Shown here piece after piece: positions 33,961-46,314 of a stretch of DNA of 64,000 nucleotides. Under the pieces are notes generated by a model that saw only the letters and a program-made list of their open reading frames with translations, searched no databases and was not told the DNA's origin. This DNA comes from Ursus arctos (Eukaryota > Chordata > Mammalia > Carnivora > Ursidae). Location: assembly GCF_023065955.2 (NCBI RefSeq), contig NW_026623078.1:6520199-6584198 (forward strand), in the 5' to 3' direction. Every line of letters begins with the position of its first letter. Within the stretch, counting starts at the first letter, position 1. The position numbers and the translations under genes were made by a program.

Positions 33961-34900
33961 CCTTAAACTAAATTCTCATTGTTCAAATAAGTGGTGTAAT
34001 TTCACTCCCCTGGTTGAAACCTGACACATTCCACTCCAAAGAAAAAGAAAAAGAAAAACTTAAACAATTTCACTAGGGAATTCTCCAAACATGTAACAGA
34101 AAAAACATTCTAAATCTCTTTTAGAAATATATAAAAAAGATGAAACAGTTTATATGACTGAGATAAAATAAAGGATCTGACTATCATACAAAAGACACAA
34201 CAGAGTTCTTACTCAGTTACACACTTTTCTAATAATTCAAGGATATAGGTAACTGCAAGACACAAGTGGAGCAGATGTCTGAGAGTGCCAACGTAACTCC
34301 CCAGGTTTTCTTTTGTTGCACAAGGATGTTACCTGGCCCAGATATAATAGATGAAGTCTCCAATGATACATGAAGTCTACCACTTACAGAAGGGAGGTAT
34401 TTTGGTCATGACATATCTCCTTTTTATATTCCAATATGTACAAAGTAAACATTAATATTTTGTTGTGTGTTGTGTTTCATAAATCATAAAGTTCAGGTTC
34501 ATTTACCAGAGCAAACTAAAATGACAATATATATCTTGTTAACATTTCATTATCTATCATCTAATAGGGACCACTAAGAGGAGATCCAGTTACCATGTTT
34601 TCATGGAGATTTGAACAATTTCTTCCTGTTACTCCCATTCATCCTCTCCTCCTCCCTATACCTCCCTCTGTCTCTGTCTCTCTCTCTCTCCCCACTCCAT
34701 CATTTTGCCATGACCATGAAACAGAGAATGGTTATAGACCGTTCTTAAACCTTTCCTTCCAATAACCAGGTTTTTAAAAAGACAATAACATTATAAGAAA
34801 GTAAAATTATAAAAGTTTGTATATCCTTAAAGATATAATAACGTAAGAAGTAATGATAAAATAAAAACAGTGATATGTAAGTAAAAGAAAACATCAGGGT
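33961..34900. other. No gene recognised
   Basis: A (TC)n stretch lies near 34668-34692. The rest is AT-rich without a clear family. Confidence 0.35.
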
Positions 34901-34904
34901 AAGT

Positions 34905-35090
34905 TAGTTTTATTTCAGAATGCAAGGTTGTTTTAACATTTGAAAATCAAAGGAATTCACCACATCAAGTATATGAAGGAGAAAAAAATCATACTAACAT
35001 TTTTATAAATACAGAAAATGCATTCTATTAAATCCAATACCCATTCTCAATAAATCTCATAACAAAAGTCTCAGCTAACTAGGCATAAAG
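34905..35090 (+). mobile_element. L1 ORF2 remnant (RT region)
   Basis: The order TTTTAACATTTGAAAATCAA, CACATCAAGTATATGAAGGA, ACAGAAAATGCATTCTATTAA and ATCCAATACCCATTC follows the L1 RT region in sense orientation. An MLT1 LTR interrupts it on the right, and L1-like sequence may resume after 35524. Confidence 0.65.
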
Positions 35091-35092
35091 GG

Positions 35093-35523
35093 TGTACCGG
35101 GTTGAACAGTGTCCCCACAAAATTCACGTCCATCCAGAACATCAGAATGTGATCTAATTTGGAAACAGAGTTTTTGCAGATGTAATTAAGGTAAGGATCA
35201 AGCTATCATCACACTGAACTAGGATGGACTTTAAATCTAACACGTGTCCTCATAAGAGACAGAAAAGACACAAACGAGGGAGGCTATGTAAACACAGAGG
35301 CAGAGATTGGAATTATTCTGTCACAAGCCAAGAAATGCCAGGAGCCACCAGGAGATGGAAAAAGCAAAGAAAAATTCTTACCTAGAGTCTTCAGAGGGCA
35401 TGTGGACCTGTTAACTACTTGATTTGGACTTCTGGCCTCCAGAACCTTCAGAAAATAAGTTCCTAGATTTTTAAGCCACAAAATTTGTGGTAATTTGTTA
35501 CAGCAGCCCTAGAAAAATAAGAT
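35093..35523 (+). mobile_element. MLT1-type LTR (ERVL-MaLR)
   Basis: The landmarks run in MLT1 order: GGTTGAACAGTGTCCCCAC, GTGATCTAATTTGGAAACAG, TTTTTGCAGATGTAATTAAG, GTGTCCTCATAAGAGACAG, GGCAGAGATTGGAATTATT, GGACTTCTGGCCTCCAGAAC, TTAAGCCAC and TTTGTTACAGCAGCCCTAG. It is an old solitary LTR common in placental mammals. Confidence 0.85.
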
Positions 35524-36120
35524 AGGAGGGAACTTATTCTGATAAATAGTATTTACACAAAAACTACAGGACACATTGCAGGTAATGTGATATATTAATA
35601 GCTTTCCCCTGAGATCAGAAATATGTCCACATTCTTCTTACAACTATTTCTATTTTGTATTTTACAAAGGGTATCACATGTAAAATAAAACAAAAATATT
35701 AAATAAAATGTATTAAAATTGAATGTTATAAATAAAACATTTCTTCACAGACATTAGTAGCTACAAGTTAATTACTTTCCCACAGGCTCATGCAGCATAC
35801 CCTACCTCTTTATAAATAGTATTTAGTACACTATTGCCTGATGCTTTCAATAAATGGTAAAATAAATGAGATAGTCTTAGTACAACAAAATATAAACATA
35901 GTTTCCAAAGTGTTTTAAAAGCAAAAATATGCAAGCAATGAAAACTGAGCTGTCATCAAGGCAACACCAAATTCACAAAATTTTCAAAAATCCAACTATA
36001 AGTCTTAAAATCAACTGGAAACTATGACATATCAGGAAGAAAATAAATATAGCACTCACATTGTTTTAAGTTGAAAGTACAGTATGATTTTTAAAACACT
36101 AGGAAGGTAACCAACTTATG
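35524..36120. other. Probable decayed L1, no gene
   Basis: The first 110 bp could continue the L1 interrupted by the LTR. The rest is AT-rich with no secure assignment. Confidence 0.35.
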
Positions 36121-36124
36121 TAAG

Positions 36125-36348
36125 GCAGGGCATCTCAACTTCAGCACTATTGACATTTTGGGGAGTCTAAGTCTTTGTTGTGGGGAGCTGTCCTGCATGT
36201 TGCGGGATTTATGACAGTATGTCTCACCTATACCCAGTAGATGCCAGTAGAAGCAAAGCTCACCCCCCACATTGTGAGAACCAAAAATATCTCCAGACAT
36301 TACCAAATGTCCCTAAGGGACACAATCATCCTGGGTTGAAGATCACTA
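36125..36348. mobile_element. MER5A-like hAT-Charlie DNA transposon
   Basis: AGCACTATTGACATTTTGGG, GTTGTGGGGAGCTGTCCTG, CCAGTAGATGCCAGTAG, CCAAAAATATCTCCAGACAT and ACCAAATGTCCCTAAGGGAC match the well-known non-autonomous MER5A element along its length. It is inert. Confidence 0.85.
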
Positions 36349-36479
36349 TTTTAAGGGTAATTATGGATTTTCATTCAGTTCCTTCTTATGGAACTCACAT
36401 TATACGCCAACTTCAAGCATTTAGTCTGTACTAAGAACTAGCAACACATCAGAAATGTATTATTATAAGAAATATATTA

Positions 36480-38560
36480 TAAAAGGCATCCAAATGGTCA
36501 AGGAATAGGTCAAACATTCACTACTACAGATGATATGGTACTCTAGAGAAAACCCAAAAGACTCCACCAAAATTTGCTAGAACTGATACACCAAATTCAG
36601 CAAAGTCACAGGATACAAAATCAACATACACAAATCTGTTGCATCTCTATAAACTTATAATGAGCCAGCAGAAAAAGGAATTAAGGACTCAATCCCATTT
36701 ACAACTGCACCAAAAACCATAAGATACCTAGGAATAAACCTCACCAAAGACATAAAAGATCTGTATTATGAAAACTATAAGACACTGATGAAAGAAATTT
36801 AAGATGACACAAAGAAATGGAAAAACATTCCATGCTCATGCACAGGAAAATATTGTTAAAATGTCTATACTACCCAAAGCAATCTAGACATTTAATGCAA
36901 TCAAAATAATACCAGCATTTTTCACAGAGCTAGAACAAACAACCATAAAATTTGAATGGAACCACAAAAGATCCCAAATAGCCAAATAACCAAATAGCCG
37001 AAACAATCTTGAAAAAGAAAAGCAAAGCCAGAGGCATCACAATTCCAGACTTTAAATTATATTACAAAGTTGTAGTCATCAAGACAGTATGGTACTGGCA
37101 CAAAAACAGACACCCTAGAGCAATGGAACAGAATAAAGAACCCAGAAATGGACCCACAACTATATGGTCAACCACTCTTCGACAAAGCAGGAAACAATAT
37201 CCAATGGAAAAAGACAGTCTCATCAACAAATGGTGTTGGGAAAACTGGACAGCCACATGCAGAAGAATGAAACTGGACCACTTTCTTATACCACACACAA
37301 AAACAAATTCAAAATGGATAAAAGACCTAAATGTGAGACAGGAAACCATAAAAATCCTAGAAGAGAGCAGAGGCTGTAACCTCTTTGACATCGACCATAG
37401 CTACTTCTTACTAGATATGTCTCTGAGGCAAGGGAAACAACAACAAAAAAATAAACAATTGGGACTTCATCAAAACAAAAAGCTTCTGCACAGTGAAGGA
37501 AACAATCAACAAGACTAAAAGGCAATGCACAGAATGGAATAAAATATTTTCAAACGACATATCTGATACAGGGTTAGCATGGAAAATCTGCAAAGAACTA
37601 ATGAAACTCAACACCAAGAAAACAAATAATACAGTGAAGAATGGACAAAAGACATGACTACACATTTTTCCAAAGAAGACATCCAGAAGGGCAACAGACA
37701 CATGAAAAGATGCTAAAAATATCACTCACAATCAGGGAAATAAAAATAAAAACTACAATGAGACATCACCTCACACCAGTCAGAATGGCTAAAATTAATA
37801 ACTCAGGAAACAAAAGATGTTGGCAAGGATGAAGAGAAAGGGGAACCCTTACACAGTTGGTGGGAATGCAAACTGGTGCACCACTCTGGAAAACGATACG
37901 GAGGTTCCTCAAAAAGTTAAAAATAGAACTACCCTATGATCCAGCAATTGCACTCCTAGGTATTTACCCAAAGGATACAAAAATACTAATTCAAGGGGAT
38001 ACATGCACCCTGATACTTATAGTCGTATTATCAGCAATAGTCAAATTATGGAAAGAGCCCAAATGTCCACTTACTGATGAATGGGTAAAGAAGATATGAC
38101 ATATATACATTCCAGATATATATATATGGAATATTACTCAGCCATCAAAAAGAATGAATTCTTGCCATTTGCAACAACATGGATATAGGTAGAAAGTATT
38201 ATGCTAAGTGAAATAAGTCAGAGTGAAAAGAGAAAAACAAATATCATATGACTTCACTTACGTGTGGAATTTAAGAAACAAAACAAATGAACATGGTTGG
38301 GGGAAGGGAGGGAAACTGAGAAACAGGCTCTTAACTATGGAGAACAAACTGAGGGTTACTGGAGCAGAGGTGCGGATGGGGGAGGGATGGGTTAAATAGG
38401 TGATAGGTATTAAGGAGGGCACTTTTTGTGATGAGTTTTGGGTGTTGTATTTAGGTGATGAATTACTAAATTCTACACCTGAAACTAATATTATGCTGTA
38501 TGTTAACTAAATGGAATTTAAATAAAAAATCTGGTGAATGAAATAAATTTAAATTTGCAC
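36480..38560 (+). mobile_element. Old 5'-truncated L1 (ORF2 second half and 3' UTR)
   Basis: It begins near the RT catalytic region (ACAGATGATATGGTACTCTA near 36525), passes the thumb-like region (36840-37090) and the segment at 37009-37518 (169 codons open, with W-Y-W-H-K-N-R and K-W-C-W-E-N-W). A cysteine-rich C-terminus follows near 37800-37880. The 3' UTR ends near TGTATGTTAACTAAATGGAATT. It is more diverged than the young L1 copies, with many frameshifts. Confidence 0.88.
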
Positions 38561-38699
38561 ACATGAAATAACAACAAAAAAAGAAACATATTCGGTCTAC
38601 AGAGAATGGAAGAGCTTTGTTTTAAAATCCCAATGATCTACACTGTGCTTCACCTATAGGGGCCTAACAAATCCTCTACACAGTATCTATACATGTTTC

Positions 38700-38718
38700 A
38701 GAAACTACCCATTGCATC
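38700..38718. repeat. L1 target-site duplication, left
   Basis: AGAAACTACCCATTGCATC, identical to 38800-38818. Confidence 0.9.
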
Positions 38719-38799
38719 AAAAACCAGGGATGTACTGTATGGTGACTAACATAATATAATAAAAAATATTATTATTAAAAAATAAAAATTAAAAAAAAA
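38719..38799 (+). mobile_element. Extremely truncated L1 (81 bp)
   Basis: Only the last part of the young 3' UTR (GGGATGTACTGTATGGTGAC, TAACATAATATAATAAAAAA) and the A-rich tail were inserted. Perfect 19-bp TSDs prove it is a complete, independent retrotransposition event rather than a leftover of a longer copy. Confidence 0.93.
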
Positions 38800-38818
38800 A
38801 GAAACTACCCATTGCATC
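38800..38818. repeat. L1 target-site duplication, right
   Basis: Identical 19-bp copy of 38700-38718. Confidence 0.9.
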
Positions 38819-38944
38819 TACCCTAGACCACTGGTCTCCTGGAAATTATCCCAAAGGGATTGGCCTGTGAATTTGAGGGAAATATATTTCCCACTCTCTG
38901 GAATACATGTATGTAACAAAAGTGTCTAAATTTTTGCCACTTCC

Positions 38945-39114
38945 GGGGTGCCTGGGTGGCTCATTCAGTTAAGTGTCTGCCTTCAGCTCAGATCATGATC
39001 CCAGGGTCCAGGGATTGAGCCCCACATAGGGCTCCCTGCTCAGTGGTGAGTCTGCTTGTCTCTCTCCCTCCGCCTGCCACTCCTCCTGCTTGTGCTCTCC
39101 TTCTCTCTGTCAAA

Positions 39115-39146
<32 letters not shown>

Positions 39147-39183
39147 AAATAAAATCTTTAAGAATAAATAAAAATAAATAAAA
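38945..39183 (+). mobile_element. Carnivore tRNA-derived SINE with expanded tail
   Basis: The head is GGGGTGCCTGGGTGGCTCAT. The body has TCTGCCTTCAGCTCAG, GATTGAGCCCCACATAGGGC and a CT-rich block, and the AAAT tail expanded at 39112-39150. TTTTGCCACTTCC flanks it at 38932-38944 and 39184-39196. Confidence 0.93.
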
Positions 39184-39196
39184 TTTTGCCACTTCC

Positions 39197-39595
39197 TTCT
39201 CACCACATCCAATAGCATTATATCATTACTGTAATGGACCTGGATGATGTCCTATGGAATAGAAAATGGAAGAGTTAATAGAGTCCTGAGATAGAACAGT
39301 GAGTACATGTTGCTGGATCTTCCAGTTGAAAACAAGATGCTTCTGAAAATTTTTACTAACAAATACAGAGGGGAAAAATCATTTACTAGATCAATAGGAA
39401 TCAAGTGTATATTGCTTTAATACAGTAATGAACTGATATCTGGAACAAGAGGTATAATTGCAACTACTGCCTGGTTAAGTTTAACATAACGTACTATTGC
39501 CCTTAAAGATCATCAGCTTCTGCACAGGTCAAATATCCAAGTTGAAAGAGGAGGTTGGAATCCTCTTTGATGTAGGCATCAAAAACTCTACATCT
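39197..39595. other. No gene or repeat recognised
   Basis: Short frames only, with nothing assignable. Confidence 0.35.
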
Positions 39596-39599
39596 TGGG

Positions 39600-40840
39600 G
39601 AGAATAATGTCAGCAAGATGGTGGAACCAGTAGCCCCACCTCTCATTCTTCCACAGAAACAGTTATTTGACAAAAATATATGGACCAAAAAAAAAATGGA
39701 CCAAAATACCTTTATGAGAGGTCTGGAATCCAGTTAAGAAGTAGCAGTACCTCAGACGAGCAAAACACCAAGAACAACCACAATTAAATTGATAAAGAAG
39801 AGCATTTCTCTCTATCTGAATAAGCCCTTCCACCAAGCCAGCACAGCTCAATGCGTAGAGATCACCTCAGTCTTACGCTTCTCCCACTGAGGGAAGAGTG
39901 GAACGTGCATCCAAGGACCACAGCTCTTTTGGTGCATCAACCAAGGGGCAGTTTCTATTTTTTGTCACACAAGTGCTGTTGAACCAGCATAGTTTGGGTG
40001 ACAGGGAGCAACTAAAAACAAAGGAAAAGGGCAGATGGCTCACTGCAAAAATAAGCAGAACAGAGAAAAGAAAGAAATCAGCTACACTAAAAGTATTTTT
40101 TTTTAAATACAAATATTCTCATTAATGATGCCATCAAAAGAATATAATACACAGGAATAAACTTAACCAAGGAAATAAAAGACTTGTACACTGAACACTA
40201 TAGAACAATGATGAAAAAGATTAAAGCAGGCACAAGTAAATGGAAAGACATCTCATAGTCATGGATTAAAACACTTAATATCATTAAATGTCATTACTAC
40301 TCAAAGTGATCTACAGACTCAATGCAATCCCTAATAAAACTTAAATGCCATTTTCACAGAAATAGAAATAATAATCCTAAAATTCATCTGAAATGAATAA
40401 ACACCCCCAAATACCCAATCTTAAGAAAGGACAAAGCTGGAGGCATCACACATCCTGATTGCAAAATATATTACAAAGCTACGATAATTAAAATGGCATG
40501 GTACCAGCCAAAAAAATTTTTTTAAAAGCAGACATAGACCAATAGAACAGAGAGCCCCTTCAAAAAACCCCACACATACATAGTCAACTAATTTTTGACA
40601 AAGATGCAAAGACTATACAATGCAAAAAGGAGAGTGTCTTCAATGAATGGTATTGGGAAAACTGGATATCCAAATGCAAAAGAATGAAATCGGACCTTTA
40701 TCTTACACTGCACACAAAAATCAATTAAAAATGAAATAAAGGTATAAAACTCCTAAAATAAAAGCTAAGAGAAATACTTCATGGTACTGTATTTGACAGT
40801 GATTTCTTAAACATGACATCAAAAACACATACAGTGTAAA
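39600..40840 (+). mobile_element. Ancient L1M-type remnant, leader joined to ORF2
   Basis: 39607-40090 resembles an L1 5' leader (CAGCAAGATGGTGGAACCAG, then proline- and CAC-rich sequence). From 40110 it reads as ORF2 after the RT domain (ACACAGGAATAAACTTAACC, TACAAAGCTACGATAATTAA, CATGGTACCAGCC). The region between is missing, so an internal deletion or two fragments are likely. Frames are destroyed. Confidence 0.55.
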
Positions 40841-41023
40841 CAAAATACATCAAGTGCACTCCTTAATGCCCATCACCCAATTACTCCATCTCCCCATCTA
40901 CCTTCCCTCCAGCAACCCACAGTTCAATCCCTATAGTTAAGAGTCTCTTATGATTTCCCTCCCTCTCTGTTTTTATCTTATTTTTTATTTCCTTCCCTTC
41001 CCTTATTTCATTACTTTTATTTC

Positions 41024-44000
41024 TCAAATTCCACATATGAGTGAAATCATATGATATTTGTCTTTCTCTGACTGACTTATTTCATTTAGCACAATACACT
41101 CTAGTTCCATCCATGTCGTTTCAAATGGCAAGATTTTATTCTTTTTAATGTCTGAGTAATATTCCACTGCATACATATACCACATCTTTATCCATTTATC
41201 CATCCATAGACATCTAGGCGCTTTCCATAGTTTGGTTATTGTGGATATTGCTGCTATAAACACTGGGGTGTGTGTACCCCTTCAAATCACTATTTTTGTA
41301 TCCTTTGGATATATACCTAGTAGTGCAATTGCTAGATCATAGAGTAGTTCTATTTCTAAATTTTTGAGGAATCTCCATATTGTTTTCAGAGTGGCTGCAC
41401 CAGTTTGCATTCCCACCAAAAGTGTAAGAGGGTTCCAGTTTCTCTGCATTCTCGACAACATCTATCATTTCCTTAATTGTTAATTTTAACATTCTGACAG
41501 GTATGAGGTATTATCTCATTGTGGTTTTGATTCGTATTTCCCTGATAATGAGTGATATTAAGCATTTTTAATGTGTCTGTTTGCCATTTGTATGTCTTCC
41601 TTAGAGAAATATCTGTTCATGTCTTCTGCCCATTTCATGACTGGATTTTTTGTTTTGTTTTGGGGGTGTTAAGTTTGATAATTTCTTTACAGACTTTGGA
41701 TACTAGCCCTTTATCTGATATGTCATTTGCAAATATTCACCTATTCCATTGGTTGCCTTTTAGTTTAGCTGACTGTTTCCTTCACTGTGCAGAAACATTT
41801 TCTCCTGATGAAGTCCCAATGGTTCATTTTTGCTTTTGTTTCCCTTACCTCTGGAAATGTGTCTAGCAAGAAGTTACTGTGGCCTAGGTCAAGGAGGTTG
41901 CTGCCTGTACTCTCCTCTAGGATTTTGATGGATTCCTGTCTCACATTTAGCTCTTTCATCTATTTTGATTTATTTTTGTGTATGGAATCAAGAAAGTGGC
42001 CCAGTTACATTCTTCTGCATGTGGCTGTCCAATTTTCCCAAAACAATTTGTTGAAGAGACTGTCTTTTTTCCATTGGATATTCTTTCCTGCTTTGTCGAA
42101 GATTAGTTGACCACAGAGTTGATGGTCCATTTCTGGGTTCTCTATTCTGTTCTATTGATCTATGTGTCTGTTTTTGTGCCAGTACCATACTGTCTTGATG
42201 ATTACAGATTTTTTTTTTTAAGATTGGTTCCATGCAAATTTTAGGATTGTTTGAAGGAATTGAGAAATGCTGCTGTTATTTTGATAGGGTTTGCATTGAA
42301 TGTGTAGATTGTTTTGGATAGCATAGACATTTTAACAATATTTGTTCTTCCTATCCATGAGCATGGAATGTTTTTCCATTTCTTTATTTATTCTTCCAGT
42401 CCTTTCATAAGTGTTCTATAGTTTTCAGAGTACAGATCCTTTACCTCTTTAATTAGGTTTATTACTAGATATCTTATGGTTTTTTTGGTGCAATTGTAAA
42501 TGGGATTGATTCCTTGATTTCTCTTTCTTCTACCTCATTGTTAGTCTATAGAAATGCAACTGACCCCCGTACATTCCTTTTATATCCTATGACTTTGTTG
42601 AATTCCTGTCAGTTCTAGCACTTTTTGGGTGGAGTCTTTAGGATTTTCTACATAGAGTATCATGTCATCTGCAAAGAGTGAAAGTTTGACTTCTTTGCTG
42701 ATTTGGATACCTTCTATTTCTTTTTGTTGTCTGATTGCTGAGGCTAGGTCTTTCAGTATTATGTTGAACAACAGTGGTGAGAGTGGGCATCCCTGTCATG
42801 TTCCTAATCTTAGGGGGAACGCTCTCAATTGTTTCCCATTGAGGATGATACTAGCTGTGGATCTTTCATATATGGCCTTTATGATGTTGGGGTATATTCC
42901 CTCTATCCTTATTTGTTGAGGGTATTTATAAGAAAGCAAGCTGTATTGTCAAACACTTTTTCTGCATCTATCGAGAGGATCATATAGTTCTTATCTTTTC
43001 TTTTATTAATGTGATGTATCGTATTGATTGATTTGTGGCTATTGACCCCCTTGCACCAGGAATAAATCCCACTTGGTCATGGTGATTAGTACTTTTGTAT
43101 TGTTGGATTGAATTAGGCAGTATCTTGAAAATTTTGAAAATTTTTGCATCCATGTTCATCAAGGATGTTGGTCTGTAATTCTCCTTTTTAGTGGGTTCTC
43201 TGGTTTTGGGATCAAGGTAATGCTGGCCTCATAGCATGATTTTGGAAGTTTTTCTTCCATTTCTATTTTTTGGAACACTTTCAGAAGAACAGGTATTAAT
43301 TCTTCTCTTTTGGTAGAATTCTACTGTGAGACCATCCAACCCTGGACTCTTGTTTGTTGGGAGATTGTTGATTACTGATTTAATTTCTTTACTGATTATG
43401 GGTCTGTTCAGGTTTTCTATTTCTTCCTGTTTCAATTTTGGTAATTTATAAGTTTCTAGGAATTTATTCACTTCTTCCAAATTGCCCAATTTGTTGGCAT
43501 ATAATTGCTCTTAATATTCTCTTATAATAGTTTATATTTCTGCAATGTTTATTATGATCTCTCCTCTTTCATTCATGATTTTATTTATTTGGGTCTGTTC
43601 TCTTTTCTTTCTGATAAGTCTGGCTAGGGGTTTGTCGATCTTATTAATTTTTCAAGGAATCAGCCCCTAATTTCGTTGATCTGTTCTATTGTTTGTTTTT
43701 TTAATTTCTGTATCATTTATTTCTGGTCTAATCTTTATTATTTCACTTCTCATGCTGGAGTTAGGCCTTATTTGCTGTTCTTTTTCCAAGTCCTTTAGAA
43801 GTAAGATTAGGTTTGAGACTTTCCCTACTTCTTGACAAAGGCCTGTATTCCTATATACTTCCCTCTTAGGACCACCTTTGCTGCATGCCAAAGGTTTTGG
43901 ACTGTCATGGTTTCATATACATTTGCTTCCATTTTTTTTTTAATTCTTTAATTTTCTGGTTGACACATTCATTCTTTAGTAGGATGTTTTTAACCTTCAT

Positions 44001-44700
44001 GTATTTGTGGTTCTTCCAAATTTTTCTTGTGGTCAACTTCAAGTTTTATAGCATTATGGTCTGAAAATACGTGTGGTATGAGTTCAATCTTCTTGTACCA
44101 GTTGAGTCCTGATTTGTAACCCAGTATGTGATCTTTCTGGAGAATGCTCCCAGGTGCACTCAAGAAGAATGTGTATTCTGCTGCTTTAGCATGTAATGCT
44201 CTAAATATATCTTTGAATCTGGTCCAGTGTGTCATTCAAAGGCCTTGTTTCCTTGTTGACCTTCTGCTTAGATGATCTGTCCATTGTTATGAGTGGGGTA
44301 TTAAAGTCCCCTACTATTCTTCTTTATTATCAATGTGTTTCTTTAATTTTGTTATTAATTGGTTTATGTAATTGGCTGCTCCCAAGTTAGGGGCCATAAA
44401 TATTTACAAATGTGAGAACTTGTTTGGTAGACCCATTTATTATGATATAGTGTTCTTTGTTGCCTCTTCTTACAGTCTTTGGTTTAAAATCTAAACCAAA
44501 TGGATGGCTACTCCAGCTTTCTTTGATGGCCACTGGCATGGTAAAAAATTCTCCACCCCTCACTTTCAGTCTGGAGGTGTCTTTGCATCTACAATGAGTC
44601 TCTTACAAGCAGCATATTGATGGACCTTGGCTTTTTATCCATTCTGACACCCTATGTCTTTTGATTAGAGCATTTAGTCCATTTACATTCAGAGAAATTA
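41024..44700 (-). pseudogene. L1 ORF2 of the old element, many lesions
   Basis: Fragments follow ORF2 order on -: an endonuclease part (43990-44235, with F-S-D-H-N-A), a linker (43229-43489), the RT with L-F-A-D-D-M (42580-42771), later segments (41765-42233), and the C-terminal Y-Y-S-D-I-K-K-N...S-Q-S-E-K-D-K-Y-H-M-I-S-L-I (41024-41263). The longest remaining frame is about 100 codons. Confidence 0.85.
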
Positions 44701-45944
44701 TTGAAAGATATGAATTTAGTGCCATTGTGTTATCTGTAAAGTCACTGTTTTTATTAATTGTCTCTGTTCCTTCCTGGTCTTTGTTACTTTTGGCTCTCTC
44801 TCTCTCTGCTCAAAGGATCCCTTTTAATATTTCTAGCAGGCCTGGTTTAGTGTTCACAAATTCCTTTAGTTTTTGTTTGTCATGGAAACTCTATCTCTTC
44901 TTGTATTCCGAATGACTGCCTTGCTGGATAAGATATTCTTGGCTGCATGTTTTTCCCATTTAGCACATTGATTATATCATGCCAGTCCTTTCTGGCGTGG
45001 TAGTTCTCTGTGGACAGGTCTGCTGTCAGCCTTTCTACCTTTGCAGGTTAAGGATCTCTTGTCTGGCACTGCTTTCAGGATTTTCTCTTTATATTTGAAA
45101 TCTGCAAGCTTCATTATGATATATTAGGGTATTGACCTGTTTTTGTTGATTTTGCGTGGAGTTCTCTGTGCCTCCTGGATGTGAATGCCTGTTTATTTCC
45201 CCAGATTAGGAAGCACTCACCTTTAACTTGTTCAAATAAACCCCTTTTCCTTCACTCTTCTTCTTCTGGGACTCCTTTGATACAGATATTATTTCGCTTT
45301 ATGGAATTGCTTAATTCCCTAAGTCTACCCTTGTGATCTAATAGTTTTCTTTCCCTCTTCTTTTCAGCTTCGTTATTTTCCATAATTTTATCTTCTATAT
45401 CACCTATCCTCTCCTTGCTTCTTCACTCCTTTTAGTGATTATATCCACTCTGGTTTGCATCTCAGTTATAGCATTTTTTATTTCAGCCTGACTAGTTTTT
45501 AGGTCTTTTATCTCTGCAGCAAGAGTTTCTCTGTTTTTTTTTTTTCTAATGCTTTTTTTTAAGTCCAACTAGTAGTCTTATGACTGTTGATCTAAATTCT
45601 TGTTCAAATATATTGTTTAAATGTGTTGTGAAAGTCCCTGGCTGTGATACCTTCCTGACCTTTCACTTGGGGAGAATTCCTCCATCTTGTCATTTGGCTA
45701 AGTTTCTATCTTTTGCATGTTATGAAAGCTGTTACATTTCCTGCACCTCAGAGTAATGCTATATTAAAAAGAGGTCATACACCATTCAAGGCCTGACACT
45801 TCAGGAAGTGTTTCTGGTGTATGCTGTGTGCACTCTGCTGTTTTGTTTTGGCTGCTCTTTCCCACTGGTCTGTCCTCTGCAGAGTTCCTCCCTGCTTGTA
45901 GTGGGGAGTGTTTGGACCTTTATCTAGCTGCACTTTGTTGAAAA

Positions 45945-46023
45945 AAGCCTGAAAAAAAGCAAGATAGAGAGAGACAGAGAGAGAGAGACAGAGAGAGAGA
46001 GAAGCCTGACCCAGAAAGAAAGG

Positions 46024-46063
<40 letters not shown>

Positions 46064-46290
46064 AAAGAGGAATGAAAAAATTAAAAAAAAAAACCCAGAC
46101 AATCAAAAAATCTTTAAGACTGATTCCAAAGAAAAAGGGGGGGGGGAGAAAAAGAAAAGAAAAAAAAAGAAATCTTATCCAAACAAAGATAGAGAGAGAG
46201 AGAGAGAAGTAAATGAAAGAAACAAACAAACAAAAAACTATGAGCCTGATTCTAAAGGAAAAAAGAGAGAGAGAGAAAATATAGCCTGGT
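45945..46290. repeat. Purine-rich GA/GAAA array in the L1 leader
   Basis: (GA)n, (GAAA)n and G-runs are separated by recurring AGCCTGAYYCNAAAG-like phrases at about 45946, 46002, 46117, 46241 and 46284. The two open frames reported on - are serine/leucine-rich low-complexity shadows, not genes. Confidence 0.85.
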
Positions 46291-46302
46291 CCAAATTCCA
46301 CC

Positions 46303-46314
46303 AGAACTGAAGGG
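46303..46314. repeat. Nested L1 target-site duplication, left
   Basis: AGAACTGAAGGG, identical to 46959-46970. Confidence 0.85.

Noticed and set aside
45920..46301. 125-codon - strand frame with long serine/leucine/phenylalanine runs
   Set aside because: Translation of a GA/GAAA simple repeat; not a protein.
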